From contig NZ_NSFV01000002.1 in the NCBI RefSeq assembly GCF_002295115.1, positions 434,001-498,000 on the forward strand: 64,000 nt of DNA. Reading direction: 5' to 3'. Source of the stretch: Mesorhizobium sp. WSM4311 (GTDB taxonomy: Bacteria > Pseudomonadota > Alphaproteobacteria > Rhizobiales > Rhizobiaceae). The notes below the pieces were generated by a model that was given only the letters and a program-made list of their open reading frames with translations, did not search any database and was not told the origin of the DNA. Of this stretch, positions 1-7,524 are shown in pieces; the stretch's first letter is position 1, and each line of letters begins with the position of its first letter. The translations under genes were made by a program, and so were the position numbers.

Positions 1-777
1 GACGAGGCCACCATCCTCTACGCGCACCCCGCCGATTTCGTCGCCCGTGTGCGTGCCGCCATTCCCGAGGAGGGTATTGCCCGCATCGATGCCGACACCA
101 CCGCCAGCCCGAAGAGCTGGCAGGCGGTGATCGCCGCGATCGGCGCCGCCAACGCCGCCGTCGACGACGTCTTTGCAGGCCGCGCCGACAATGTCTTCGT
201 CGCCGCAAGGCCGCCCGGCCACCATGCCGAAAAGACCACCGCGATGGGCTTCTGCTTCTTCAACACGGCGGCGATCGCCGCGCGCTATGCGCAGAAGAAG
301 CATGGCGCCGAGCGCGTCGCCGTCGTCGACTGGGATGTGCATCACGGCAACGGCACGCAGGACATTTTCTGGGACGATCCCTCGGTTCTCTATTGCTCGA
401 CGCACCAGATGCCGCTTTATCCCGGCACTGGCGCGAAGACCGAGACCGGCGCCGGCAACATCGTCAACGCGCCCTTGGCGCCGCAGACCGGCAGCGAGGT
501 GTTTCGCGATGCCTTCCTGTCGCGGGTGCTGCCGTCGCTCGACAATTTCGCGCCTGACCTGATCATCATCTCGGCCGGTTTCGACGCGCATCACCGCGAT
601 CCGCTGGCCGAGATCAACCTGACCGAGGACGATTTCGACTGGGCGACCGGCCAGCTGATGCAGCGCGCCGCGCGCCACAGCGGCAACCGGCTCGTCAGCC
701 TGCTTGAGGGCGGTTACGATCTGCAGGGACTGGCATTTTCGGTCGCCGCCCATGTCGGGCGACTGATGAAAGGATGA
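1..777 (+). CDS. Histone deacetylase-like amidohydrolase, 5' truncated by window edge
   Basis: The reading frame is open from the first base, so the N-terminus lies outside the window; 258 codons are visible. The class II histone deacetylase/acetylpolyamine amidohydrolase fold is clear. A PPGHHAE segment carries the paired histidines (visible codons 74-75), DWDVHHGNGTQD supplies two zinc ligands (D112, H114), and SAGFDAHHRDPL supplies the third (D195). LEGGYDL lies near the C-terminus. Such enzymes remove acetyl groups from small amines or lysines in the cytoplasm; the bacterial substrate cannot be read from sequence. The stop codon is followed directly by xseB, so the two are probably co-transcribed. 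Confidence 0.93.
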   Translation, partial: DEATILYAHPADFVARVRAAIPEEGIARIDADTTASPKSWQAVIAAIGAANAAVDDVFAGRADNVFVAARPPGHHAEKTTAMGFCFFNTAAIAARYAQKKHGAERVAVVDWDVHHGNGTQDIFWDDPSVLYCSTHQMPLYPGTGAKTETGAGNIVNAPLAPQTGSEVFRDAFLSRVLPSLDNFAPDLIIISAGFDAHHRDPLAEINLTEDDFDWATGQLMQRAARHSGNRLVSLLEGGYDLQGLAFSVAAHVGRLMKG

Positions 778-1032
778 ATGATGGCTGGTGAAACCAACGA
801 AGACGTCAAGGCGATGAGCTTCGAGCAGGCACTCGACGCGCTGGAGAAGATCGTCGATGATCTCGAGCGTGGCGACGTGCCGCTCGACCAGTCGATCAAG
901 ATCTACGAGCGCGGCGAGGCGCTGAAGGCGCATTGCGACCGGCTGCTGAAGGCGGCCGAGGACAAGGTCGAAAAGATCAGGCTGTCGCGCGACGGCAAGC
1001 CGGTCGGAACCGAGCCGCTCGACGCGGACTGA
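778..1032 (+). CDS. xseB: Exodeoxyribonuclease VII small subunit
   Basis: This 84-residue acidic helical protein has the usual length and the family core [13 protein letters not shown], followed by LEXGXXPLDXSIXIYERG-type spacing. XseB binds the large subunit XseA to form exonuclease VII, which degrades single-stranded DNA to acid-insoluble oligonucleotides in mismatch repair and recombination. It begins immediately after the deacetylase stop. Two adjacent ATG codons (778 and 781) are possible starts; the AAAGGA at 768-773 is better spaced for 781. xseA is not in the window. The neighbouring dxs gene fits the xseB-dxs proximity often seen in Proteobacteria, here interrupted by two genes. Confidence 0.93.
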   Translation: MMAGETNEDVKAMSFEQALDALEKIVDDLERGDVPLDQSIKIYERGEALKAHCDRLLKAAEDKVEKIRLSRDGKPVGTEPLDAD

Positions 1033-1130
1033 GGCACGGAGCAGCCTTACCGGTTTTGGACACGATCATGGTTGAGGATTAAGCTCGTCCCGGTTGAAAC
1101 GGCTCCAGGACAAGAGGAGATACGGAAGCG

Positions 1131-1397
1131 ATGTGCAGAAACATCAAGACCTTGTTCAATTTTGACCCGCCCGCAACCAATGACGAAGTGCGCGACGCAG
1201 CCCTTCAGTTCGTCCGCAAACTGAGCGGAACGACACGGCCGTCGAAACAGAACCAGCATGCGTTCGATCATGCGGTCGAAGCCATCGCGGCATCGGCGCG
1301 TGAACTCCTCGATTCGCTCGAAACCAACCAGCATCCGCGCAATCGCGAAGAGGTGGCGGCCAAGCTGCGGGCAAAGGCGGCGATCCGTTTTGCCTGA
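1131..1397 (+). CDS. DUF2277 family protein
   Basis: This 88-residue soluble protein opens with MCRNIKTLFNF and contains ALQFVRKLSGTTRPSK, the hallmark start and middle of the DUF2277 family. That family is widespread in alphaproteobacteria and actinobacteria and has no established function. The conserved Cys at position 2 and the small charged helical character are visible; there is no signal peptide or membrane segment. A GGAG motif precedes the ATG. It sits 40 bases upstream of the pirin gene and may be co-transcribed with it. Confidence 0.88.
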   Translation: MCRNIKTLFNFDPPATNDEVRDAALQFVRKLSGTTRPSKQNQHAFDHAVEAIAASARELLDSLETNQHPRNREEVAAKLRAKAAIRFA

Positions 1398-1436
1398 TGC
1401 CGCCAAGTGGCCCTTGACCGCTAACAAGGAGAGTCC

Positions 1437-2357
1437 ATGAGCTTCTTTCCCGGGAATGACCCTGAAGCCGGCGACGCCTTTGCCAGCGACCAGATCGAGT
1501 TGATGGTCATCCCGAACGCCAAGGACATTGGCGGCTTCGAGGTGCGTCGCGCGCTGCCGACCGCCAGGCGGCGGCTGGTCGGGCCGTTCATTTTCTTCGA
1601 TCGCATGGGTCCGGCGATCCTGCGGGCAGGCCAGGCTCTCGATGTCCGTCCTCACCCGCATATCGGCCTGTCGACGGTGACGTATCTGTTCGACGGCAGG
1701 ATCAGGCATCGGGATTCGCTGGGCACCGAAATGGTGATCCAGCCCGGCGACGTGAATTTGATGACCGCCGGCCGCGGCATCGTGCATTCCGAGCGCACGC
1801 CGGAGGAATTGCGCGGCGCGCCGATGTCGATCTCAGGCCTGCAGACATGGCTCGCCTTGCCCGATGGCAAGGAGGAAGTGGCGCCGGTGTTTGAGAACAC
1901 CGCTGCCTTGCGGCTGCCCGAGATCGATGCCGAAGGCGTCCGCGGCCGCATCGTCATCGGCGATTTCCAGGGGCAGCGCTCCCCGGTAAGGGCCGATTCC
2001 GAGACACTTTACGCCGACCTTAGGCTGGCTCCGGGCGCCAGCATAAAGATTCCGGCCGACGCGGAAGAGCGCGCCATCTACACGCTGGAAGGCGAGGTCG
2101 CGATTTCGGGCGACGTCTTTCCGGCAGAGCGGCTCCTGGTGTTCCGGCCCGGTGACGAGATCATCATATCGTCGCAAACCGGTGCGCATTTCATGCTTTT
2201 CGGCGGCGCCTCGCTCGGCTCGCAGCGCTACATCTGGTGGAATTTCGTCTCCTCGTCGAAGGAGCGCATCGAACAGGCCAAGCAGGAATGGAAGACGGGA
2301 CGCTTCGATATCGTTCCTGGAGATGAGAAAGAGTTCATCCCGCTGCCGGAAAGCTGA
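1437..2357 (+). CDS. Pirin family protein
   Basis: This bicupin of 306 residues has an N-terminal cupin with the pirin metal site: H73 and H75 in RPHPHIGLST, and H117 and E119 in GIVHSER. FIFFDRMGP near residue 50 is also typical. Pirins bind iron or another metal and include quercetinase-like dioxygenases; many have only redox-responsive or regulatory roles, so the substrate is unknown. A strong AAGGAGAG ribosome-binding site supports the start. The C-terminus (RYIWWNFVSS, then an ERIEQAKQEW helix) matches the usual ending. Confidence 0.92.
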   Translation: MSFFPGNDPEAGDAFASDQIELMVIPNAKDIGGFEVRRALPTARRRLVGPFIFFDRMGPAILRAGQALDVRPHPHIGLSTVTYLFDGRIRHRDSLGTEMVIQPGDVNLMTAGRGIVHSERTPEELRGAPMSISGLQTWLALPDGKEEVAPVFENTAALRLPEIDAEGVRGRIVIGDFQGQRSPVRADSETLYADLRLAPGASIKIPADAEERAIYTLEGEVAISGDVFPAERLLVFRPGDEIIISSQTGAHFMLFGGASLGSQRYIWWNFVSSSKERIEQAKQEWKTGRFDIVPGDEKEFIPLPES

Positions 2358-2458
2358 GGAAATCGGCGAGGGGACCTGATAGATCCGCGTCACCGACACG
2401 CATTTACTTTCGCCGGCCGGCGGCTTATCCCGCCGTTGAACAGAAAGCCTGAGCTCCC

Positions 2459-4372
2459 GTGAACGCAACGCCGCATACGCCGCTTCTCGACAAGGTCCGC
2501 ATCCCGGCGGATCTGCGCGCGCTTGACGAGAGCGAGCTGCCGCAACTGGCATCCGAGCTTCGCCTCGAACTGGTCGACGCCGTGTCGCGCACCGGCGGCC
2601 ATCTCGGCGCCGGCCTCGGCGTGGTCGAACTGACGGTGGCGCTGCATTATGTCTTCAACACACCGGACGATCGCCTGATCTGGGATGTCGGCCACCAGGC
2701 CTATCCGCACAAGATCCTGACCGGCCGCCGCGACCGCATCCGCACGCTGCGCCAGGAAGGCGGCCTGTCCGGCTTCACCCGCCGCGCCGAGAGCGAATAC
2801 GATCCCTTCGGCGCCGCGCACTCCTCGACATCAATATCGGCCGGCCTTGGCATGGCAGCCGCCCGCGACCTTTCCGGCGGCCGCAACAACGTCATCGCCG
2901 TCATCGGCGACGGTGCCATGTCGGCCGGCATGGCCTACGAGGCGATGAACAATGCCGGCGCGCTCGATGCCCGGCTCATCGTCATCCTCAACGACAATGA
3001 CATGTCGATCGCGCCGCCCACCGGCGCCATGAGCGCCTATCTGGCGCGTCTCGCCTCGGGCAGGGCCTATGCCGGCCTGCGCGACTTCGGCAAGAAGCTG
3101 ACGTCCTATCTCGGCAAGCGCGCCGATCGTGCGATCACGAGGGCTGTCGAGCATGCGCGCGGCTACGTCACCGGCGGCACGCTGTTCGAGGAGCTCGGCT
3201 TCTACCATATCGGCCCGATCGACGGCCACAATCTCGAACATCTCATCCCGGTGCTCAAAAACGTCCGCGACAATGGCGAAGGCCCGGTGCTGATCCATGT
3301 CGTCACCCAGAAGGGCAAGGGCTATGCGCCGGCGGAGGCCGCCGCCGACAAGTACCACGGCGTCAACAAGTTCGACGTCATCACCGGCACGCAGGCCAAG
3401 GCACCGGCCAACGCACCGGCCTACACCAAGGTGTTCGCCGAAAGCCTGATTGGGGAAGCCCGCGAGGACGACCGCATCGTCGCCGTCACCGCCGCCATGC
3501 CGAGCGGCACGGGGCTTGATCTGTTCGGCGAAGTGTTCCCGTCACGGACCTTCGACGTCGGCATTGCCGAACAGCATGCAGTGACCTTCGCCGCCGGTCT
3601 CGCGACCGAGGGCTACAAGCCGTTCGCGGCGATCTATTCGACCTTCCTGCAGCGCGCCTACGACCAGGTCGTCCATGACGTCGCCATCCAGAAGCTGCCG
3701 GTGCGTTTCCCGATCGACCGCGCCGGCTTCGTCGGCGCCGATGGCGCCACCCATTGCGGCGCGTTCGACACCACTTTCCTGGCGACCTTGCCTGGGTTCG
3801 TCGTCATGGCCGCGGCTGACGAGGCGGAACTCCGCCACATGGTGCGCACCGCGGCAAGCTATGATGATGGCCCGATCGCCTTCCGCTATCCGCGCGGCAA
3901 CGGCGTCGGCGTCGACATGCCGGAGCGCGGCTCGGTGCTCGAACTCGGCAAGGGCCGCATCGTCAGGGAAGGCACAAAGGTGGCGCTGCTGTCGTTCGGC
4001 ACGCGCTTGCAGGATTGCCTGATCGCCGCCGAGGAACTCGGTGCGGCCGGGCTTTCCACCACCGTTGCCGATGCCCGCTTCGCCAAGCCGCTCGACGAGG
4101 ATCTGATCCGCCGGCTCGCCCGCTCGCACGAGGTTCTGGTCACGGTGGAGGAGGGCGCCATCGGCGGCTTCGCCAGCCATGTGCTGCAGTTCCTTGCCCA
4201 TGAAGGACTGCTGGAAAGCGGCCTGAAGGTGCGCCCGCTGGTGCTGCCCGACATATTCACCGACCACGCCAAGCCGGAGAAGATGTATGCCGATGCCGGT
4301 CTCGATGCAGCCGGCATCGTGCGCACGGTATTTGTCGCCCTCGGCCATACAGCCCGCGCCCAGCGCGCCTGA
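2459..4372 (+). CDS. dxs: 1-deoxy-D-xylulose-5-phosphate synthase
   Basis: Thiamine-diphosphate enzyme of 637 residues condensing pyruvate and glyceraldehyde 3-phosphate to DXP, the first step of the methylerythritol phosphate route to isoprenoids. The N-terminal TPP domain shows [24 protein letters not shown] and GDGAMSAGM (metal-binding D151). The transketolase-like domain has the catalytic glutamate E371 in GIAEQHAV, and a C-terminal transketolase domain follows. The start is a GTG; upstream context is weak, but the N-terminus [11 protein letters not shown] fits rhizobial homologues. ispH, the last enzyme of this pathway, is also in the window at 21.2 kb. Confidence 0.96.
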   Translation: MNATPHTPLLDKVRIPADLRALDESELPQLASELRLELVDAVSRTGGHLGAGLGVVELTVALHYVFNTPDDRLIWDVGHQAYPHKILTGRRDRIRTLRQEGGLSGFTRRAESEYDPFGAAHSSTSISAGLGMAAARDLSGGRNNVIAVIGDGAMSAGMAYEAMNNAGALDARLIVILNDNDMSIAPPTGAMSAYLARLASGRAYAGLRDFGKKLTSYLGKRADRAITRAVEHARGYVTGGTLFEELGFYHIGPIDGHNLEHLIPVLKNVRDNGEGPVLIHVVTQKGKGYAPAEAAADKYHGVNKFDVITGTQAKAPANAPAYTKVFAESLIGEAREDDRIVAVTAAMPSGTGLDLFGEVFPSRTFDVGIAEQHAVTFAAGLATEGYKPFAAIYSTFLQRAYDQVVHDVAIQKLPVRFPIDRAGFVGADGATHCGAFDTTFLATLPGFVVMAAADEAELRHMVRTAASYDDGPIAFRYPRGNGVGVDMPERGSVLELGKGRIVREGTKVALLSFGTRLQDCLIAAEELGAAGLSTTVADARFAKPLDEDLIRRLARSHEVLVTVEEGAIGGFASHVLQFLAHEGLLESGLKVRPLVLPDIFTDHAKPEKMYADAGLDAAGIVRTVFVALGHTARAQRA

Positions 4373-4522
4373 ATCAAAGTCTCAGGGGCTTCAATCAGTT
4401 TGCCGACTTGACGTCTTAACGCATTGTTAACGCTGCCGTTTGGCATTCTGCTTACCGTGTCCCTTGGCCGTTTTTCAACGGCGCCCTGCTAGATCGGTGA
4501 TCAGGCAGGGAGACAAACAACA

Positions 4523-4816
4523 ATGAGAACGCTTCTGTGCGGCGTGGCGCTTTCAGCGGTCATCGTCGCGCCGGCCGTCGCCGAAACGCGCTATGATCGC
4601 AGCCTTGAAAAGGCGGCGATGGGCATCATCGCCGGCAAGATGGGCGATATCCGCGGCGGCTTTTCCTACAAGCAGGTGCCGCAACTGGTCGTCCTGCCGG
4701 ATCCTGTTCCGCCGCCCGCCACCGCCACCGAGCATCCTGCCGTGCAAGCCTCAGGGGATCGCGACGACGGTTTGTCCCCGGCCATCGAGCGCCAGGTTCC
4801 GCGCACCATCTTCTAG
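4523..4816 (+). CDS. Small exported protein of unknown function
   Basis: A 97-residue protein with an N-terminal signal peptide (hydrophobic LLCGVALSAVIVAPAV, likely cleavage after AVAE or nearby), a central charged stretch KAAMGIIAGKMGDIRGGF, and a Pro-rich tail. An AGGGAGA motif upstream of the ATG supports the start. I do not recognise a domain; it is presumably periplasmic. It is convergent with the GFA-family gene: the two stop codons share the palindrome CTAG, so the genes overlap tail to tail by four bases. Confidence 0.75.
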   Translation: MRTLLCGVALSAVIVAPAVAETRYDRSLEKAAMGIIAGKMGDIRGGFSYKQVPQLVVLPDPVPPPATATEHPAVQASGDRDDGLSPAIERQVPRTIF

Positions 4817-5214
4817 AACCACATATCGCGCACGCAACGGCCGTCGCGGGGCAGGTCGTCATATGTGTCGAGGCCATCGAAATGGTCGATGGGCAGATCG
4901 GCGACGGCCTCGGGTGGCGCCAGCCGCACATTGACGGCGATGCGCGTTTGGCCAGACGCCTCTGCGCGCAAACCACGCCAGGCGAGCACGCAGGCGCAGG
5001 TCGGGCAGAACAGGATTTCGAGCGACGGGCTGTCCTTTCCGGCGCGCGTGTAGCTGCCCATCGGTCCCGAAACGCGGATGCGCTCGTCGACGTAATCATA
5101 AGCCCAGAGCACGCCATAGCGCCGGCAAAGCGTGCAGCTGCAGGCGGTGATCGGCCCGGGATCGCCCTCCAGGGTCCAATGGGCTGCACCACAGTGGCAG
5201 GTTCCTGTTAGCAT
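4813..5214 (-). CDS. GFA (glutathione-dependent formaldehyde-activating) family protein
   Basis: This 133-residue zinc protein starts MLTGTCHCGA. Its cysteines C6 and C8, C25, C27 and C30 (CSCTLC), and C70, C73 and C75 (CPTCAC) form the GFA double zinc-site pattern. The GFA fold is named for an S-hydroxymethylglutathione-forming enzyme, but most short family members have unknown substrates. The open frame extends far upstream, but the family N-terminus begins at the ATG complementary to 5212-5214, which I take as the start. The gene is convergent with the small exported protein, with overlapping stops. Confidence 0.88.
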   Translation of the reverse strand: MLTGTCHCGAAHWTLEGDPGPITACSCTLCRRYGVLWAYDYVDERIRVSGPMGSYTRAGKDSPSLEILFCPTCACVLAWRGLRAEASGQTRIAVNVRLAPPEAVADLPIDHFDGLDTYDDLPRDGRCVRDMWF

Positions 5215-5382
5215 CCGTGCCCTCGCATTCGGATAAACGGCGCCCCTCCTCAACATTGTGCCGGGTTGATGCGATACCCGCAAGCGGTGCGGCGGCTTGG
5301 TGCGTTCGCTCGCTTTTCGACGATGTTCCTGATCCCGCCCCAATGTCCTTGCCTTCGCTGCCAGCTTTCGCCATGAAGGCCG

Positions 5383-6147
5383 ATGAACTCGCCTCCCCCA
5401 GCCAGCACCCGCCAGCGGCTCGACGACTTGCTCGTCCAGCGCGGGCTGTTTGCCAGCCGCTCGCGTGCCCGCGACGCGGTCGAGCGTGGCACGGTGATGG
5501 TTGACGGCGTCCTTGCCCGCAAACCCGGCCAGAACGTTTCGCCGCAATGCCTTGTTGCCATCGATGATCCGGCGCAAGGCTATGTCTCGCGCGCGGCGCT
5601 GAAGCTCCTCGGCGGGCTCGATCACTTCAGCCTCGATCCGGCCGGCCGCGAGGCCCTCGACATCGGCGCCTCGACCGGCGGCTTCACCCAGGTGCTGCTG
5701 GAGCGTGGTGCCTCCCACGTCACCGCCATCGACGTCGGGCACGGCCAGATGCATCCCGATGTCGGCAAGGACCCGCGCGTGACGGTCATCGAGGGACTGA
5801 ATGCCCGTGACCTCACCGCCGCGGATCTTGCCGGCCGCATTCCGGATTTCATCGTCTCCGACGTCAGCTTCATCTCGCTGAGATTGGCACTGCCGCCGGC
5901 GCTCGCCGTCGCGAAGCCTGGTGCTGCCGCGGTCTTTCTGGTCAAGCCGCAATTCGAAGCGGGTCGCGAGGCGATCGGCAAGGGCGGCCTGTTGAAAGAC
6001 CCCTTCGATGCCGCCCGTGTCGCCGGCCTGTTGCAGGATTGGCTGGACGCCGTTCCGGGCTGGCGTTCGCTCGGCCTGCATCTGTCGCCGATCGAAGGCG
6101 GCGACGGCAATCGCGAATTCCTGCTTGGTGGGATCAAGGATCGATGA
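5383..6147 (+). CDS. tlyA: TlyA-family rRNA methyltransferase (S4 plus FtsJ-like domain)
   Basis: A 254-residue protein. Residues about 8-65 form an S4 RNA-binding domain (RLDDLLVQRGLFASRSRARD, VMVDGV). Residues about 67-250 form an FtsJ/RrmJ-type methyltransferase with SAM motif ALDIGASTGGFTQ and motifs VSDVSFIS and FLVKPQFEAGRE. TlyA enzymes 2'-O-methylate cytidines in rRNA; some homologues were first called hemolysins. The stop overlaps the start of the next RNA methyltransferase (ATGA), which indicates translational coupling. The specific target base is inferred from the family only. Confidence 0.92.
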   Translation: MNSPPPASTRQRLDDLLVQRGLFASRSRARDAVERGTVMVDGVLARKPGQNVSPQCLVAIDDPAQGYVSRAALKLLGGLDHFSLDPAGREALDIGASTGGFTQVLLERGASHVTAIDVGHGQMHPDVGKDPRVTVIEGLNARDLTAADLAGRIPDFIVSDVSFISLRLALPPALAVAKPGAAAVFLVKPQFEAGREAIGKGGLLKDPFDAARVAGLLQDWLDAVPGWRSLGLHLSPIEGGDGNREFLLGGIKDR

Positions 6148-7382
6148 GCGCGCGCTTCACCATAAAAAAGCTTGGCGCACAGGGTGACGGCATTGCCGAA
6201 ACCGAAAGCGGCGACCTGTTCATCCCCTTCACGCTGCCCGGCGAGACCGTCACCGCCGCGCGCGAACGGGATCGTGCCGCGCTGATGGCGGTGCTGGAGG
6301 CCTCGCCGCTGCGCATCGAACCCGCCTGCCGCCATTTCACCGAATGCGGCGGCTGCGCCCTCCAGCATTTCGAGGCCGAAGCCTATCGCCAGTGGAAACG
6401 CGACAAGGTGGTGTACGCCCTGAAGGGCATCGATTGCGGCATCGACGAACTGGTCGCCTGCGCGCCGCACACGCGCCGCCGTGTCGTGCTCGCCGCCCGG
6501 CGCGCCGAGACGGGCATGCTGCTCGGCTTCAACCGTCACCTCTCGCCGGAAATCATTGCCATATCGGAATGCCCGATCTCGCTGCCCGAGATCGTCGCAG
6601 CACTCGACCGGTTGAGGGCGCTCGCCGACTTGATATGCGCGACCACCAAATCGTTCCGGATGGCGGTCACCGTGACGGGTTCGGGCCTCGACGTCGCTGT
6701 GCATGAGTCCGGCAAGCTTGGCGAGCACCAGCGCCGCATCGCTTCCAACTTTGTCCTGGCGCAAGGCTTTGCCAGGCTGTCCATCGATGACGAGATCATC
6801 ATCGAACCGAGGAAGCCCGTGGTCATGTTCGGCAGCGTCGCTGTCGCCGTGCCGCCCGGCGCCTTCCTGCAGGCGACCGAGGCCGCCGAGCAGGCCATGG
6901 CCGAGATCGTCGGCTCACATCTGAAGCGCGCCAAGAAGGTCGCCGATCTTTTCGCCGGTTGCGGCAGCTTTGCCTTGCGGTTGGCCGCGAAGTCGGAAGT
7001 TCATGCGGTGGAGGGCGATGCGGCGGCCCTTTCGGCGCTCGACCGGGGGGCACGATTCGCGACCGGCCTGAAGCGGGTGACGGCCGAGCGCCGCGACCTG
7101 TTCCGCCGGCCGCTGACGTTCAAGGAGTTGAACGCCTTCGACGGCCTTGTCTTCGATCCGCCGCGTGCCGGCGCCGAGGACCAGTCGAAGCATATCGCCC
7201 GCTCGGATGTTCCCTACGTTGCCGCGGTGTCCTGCAATCCCGTGACGCTGGCTCGCGACCTGCGCATCCTCATCGACGGCGGCTACACCCTGAAAAGCGT
7301 GACGCCGATCGACCAGTTCCTGTGGTCGTCCCATGTCGAGGCTGTCGCCCTGCTGGAAAAGCCCAGGAAAAGGCGCGGCTGA
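6144..7382 (+). CDS. RlmD/RumA-type 23S rRNA (uracil-5-)-methyltransferase
   Basis: This 412-residue class I SAM RNA methyltransferase has a TRAM-like N-terminus (KLGAQGDGIAE), iron-sulfur cysteines C62, C68 and C71 in an ECGGCALQH context, and a further Cys in ISECPISLPE. The SAM-binding motif is DLFAGCGSFALRLA. LVFDPPRAGAEDQ and the catalytic nucleophile region VSCNPVTLARDL are present. The enzyme installs m5U in 23S rRNA or possibly tRNA; which position cannot be told from sequence. The ATG overlaps the tlyA stop. A longer in-frame extension upstream exists but would run through tlyA. Confidence 0.92.
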   Translation: MSARFTIKKLGAQGDGIAETESGDLFIPFTLPGETVTAARERDRAALMAVLEASPLRIEPACRHFTECGGCALQHFEAEAYRQWKRDKVVYALKGIDCGIDELVACAPHTRRRVVLAARRAETGMLLGFNRHLSPEIIAISECPISLPEIVAALDRLRALADLICATTKSFRMAVTVTGSGLDVAVHESGKLGEHQRRIASNFVLAQGFARLSIDDEIIIEPRKPVVMFGSVAVAVPPGAFLQATEAAEQAMAEIVGSHLKRAKKVADLFAGCGSFALRLAAKSEVHAVEGDAAALSALDRGARFATGLKRVTAERRDLFRRPLTFKELNAFDGLVFDPPRAGAEDQSKHIARSDVPYVAAVSCNPVTLARDLRILIDGGYTLKSVTPIDQFLWSSHVEAVALLEKPRKRRG

Positions 7383-7524
7383 CGTCGGCCCGTGATCACG
7401 TTTCGTTGAGACCAGCCACTTCAGCCGCTCCCGGCCCAAAGCGGACGGATTGACGCCGCAAAGCCGCCTTCTTGTACCAGCCTAGTCTGGCTGGGGCGGA
7501 AGCATAGGCACACTCACCTGACGG

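Noticed and set aside
5215-6081. N-terminal extension of the GFA gene to a 422-residue protein
   Set aside because: The extension lies antisense to tlyA and the GFA family begins at MLTGTCHCG.
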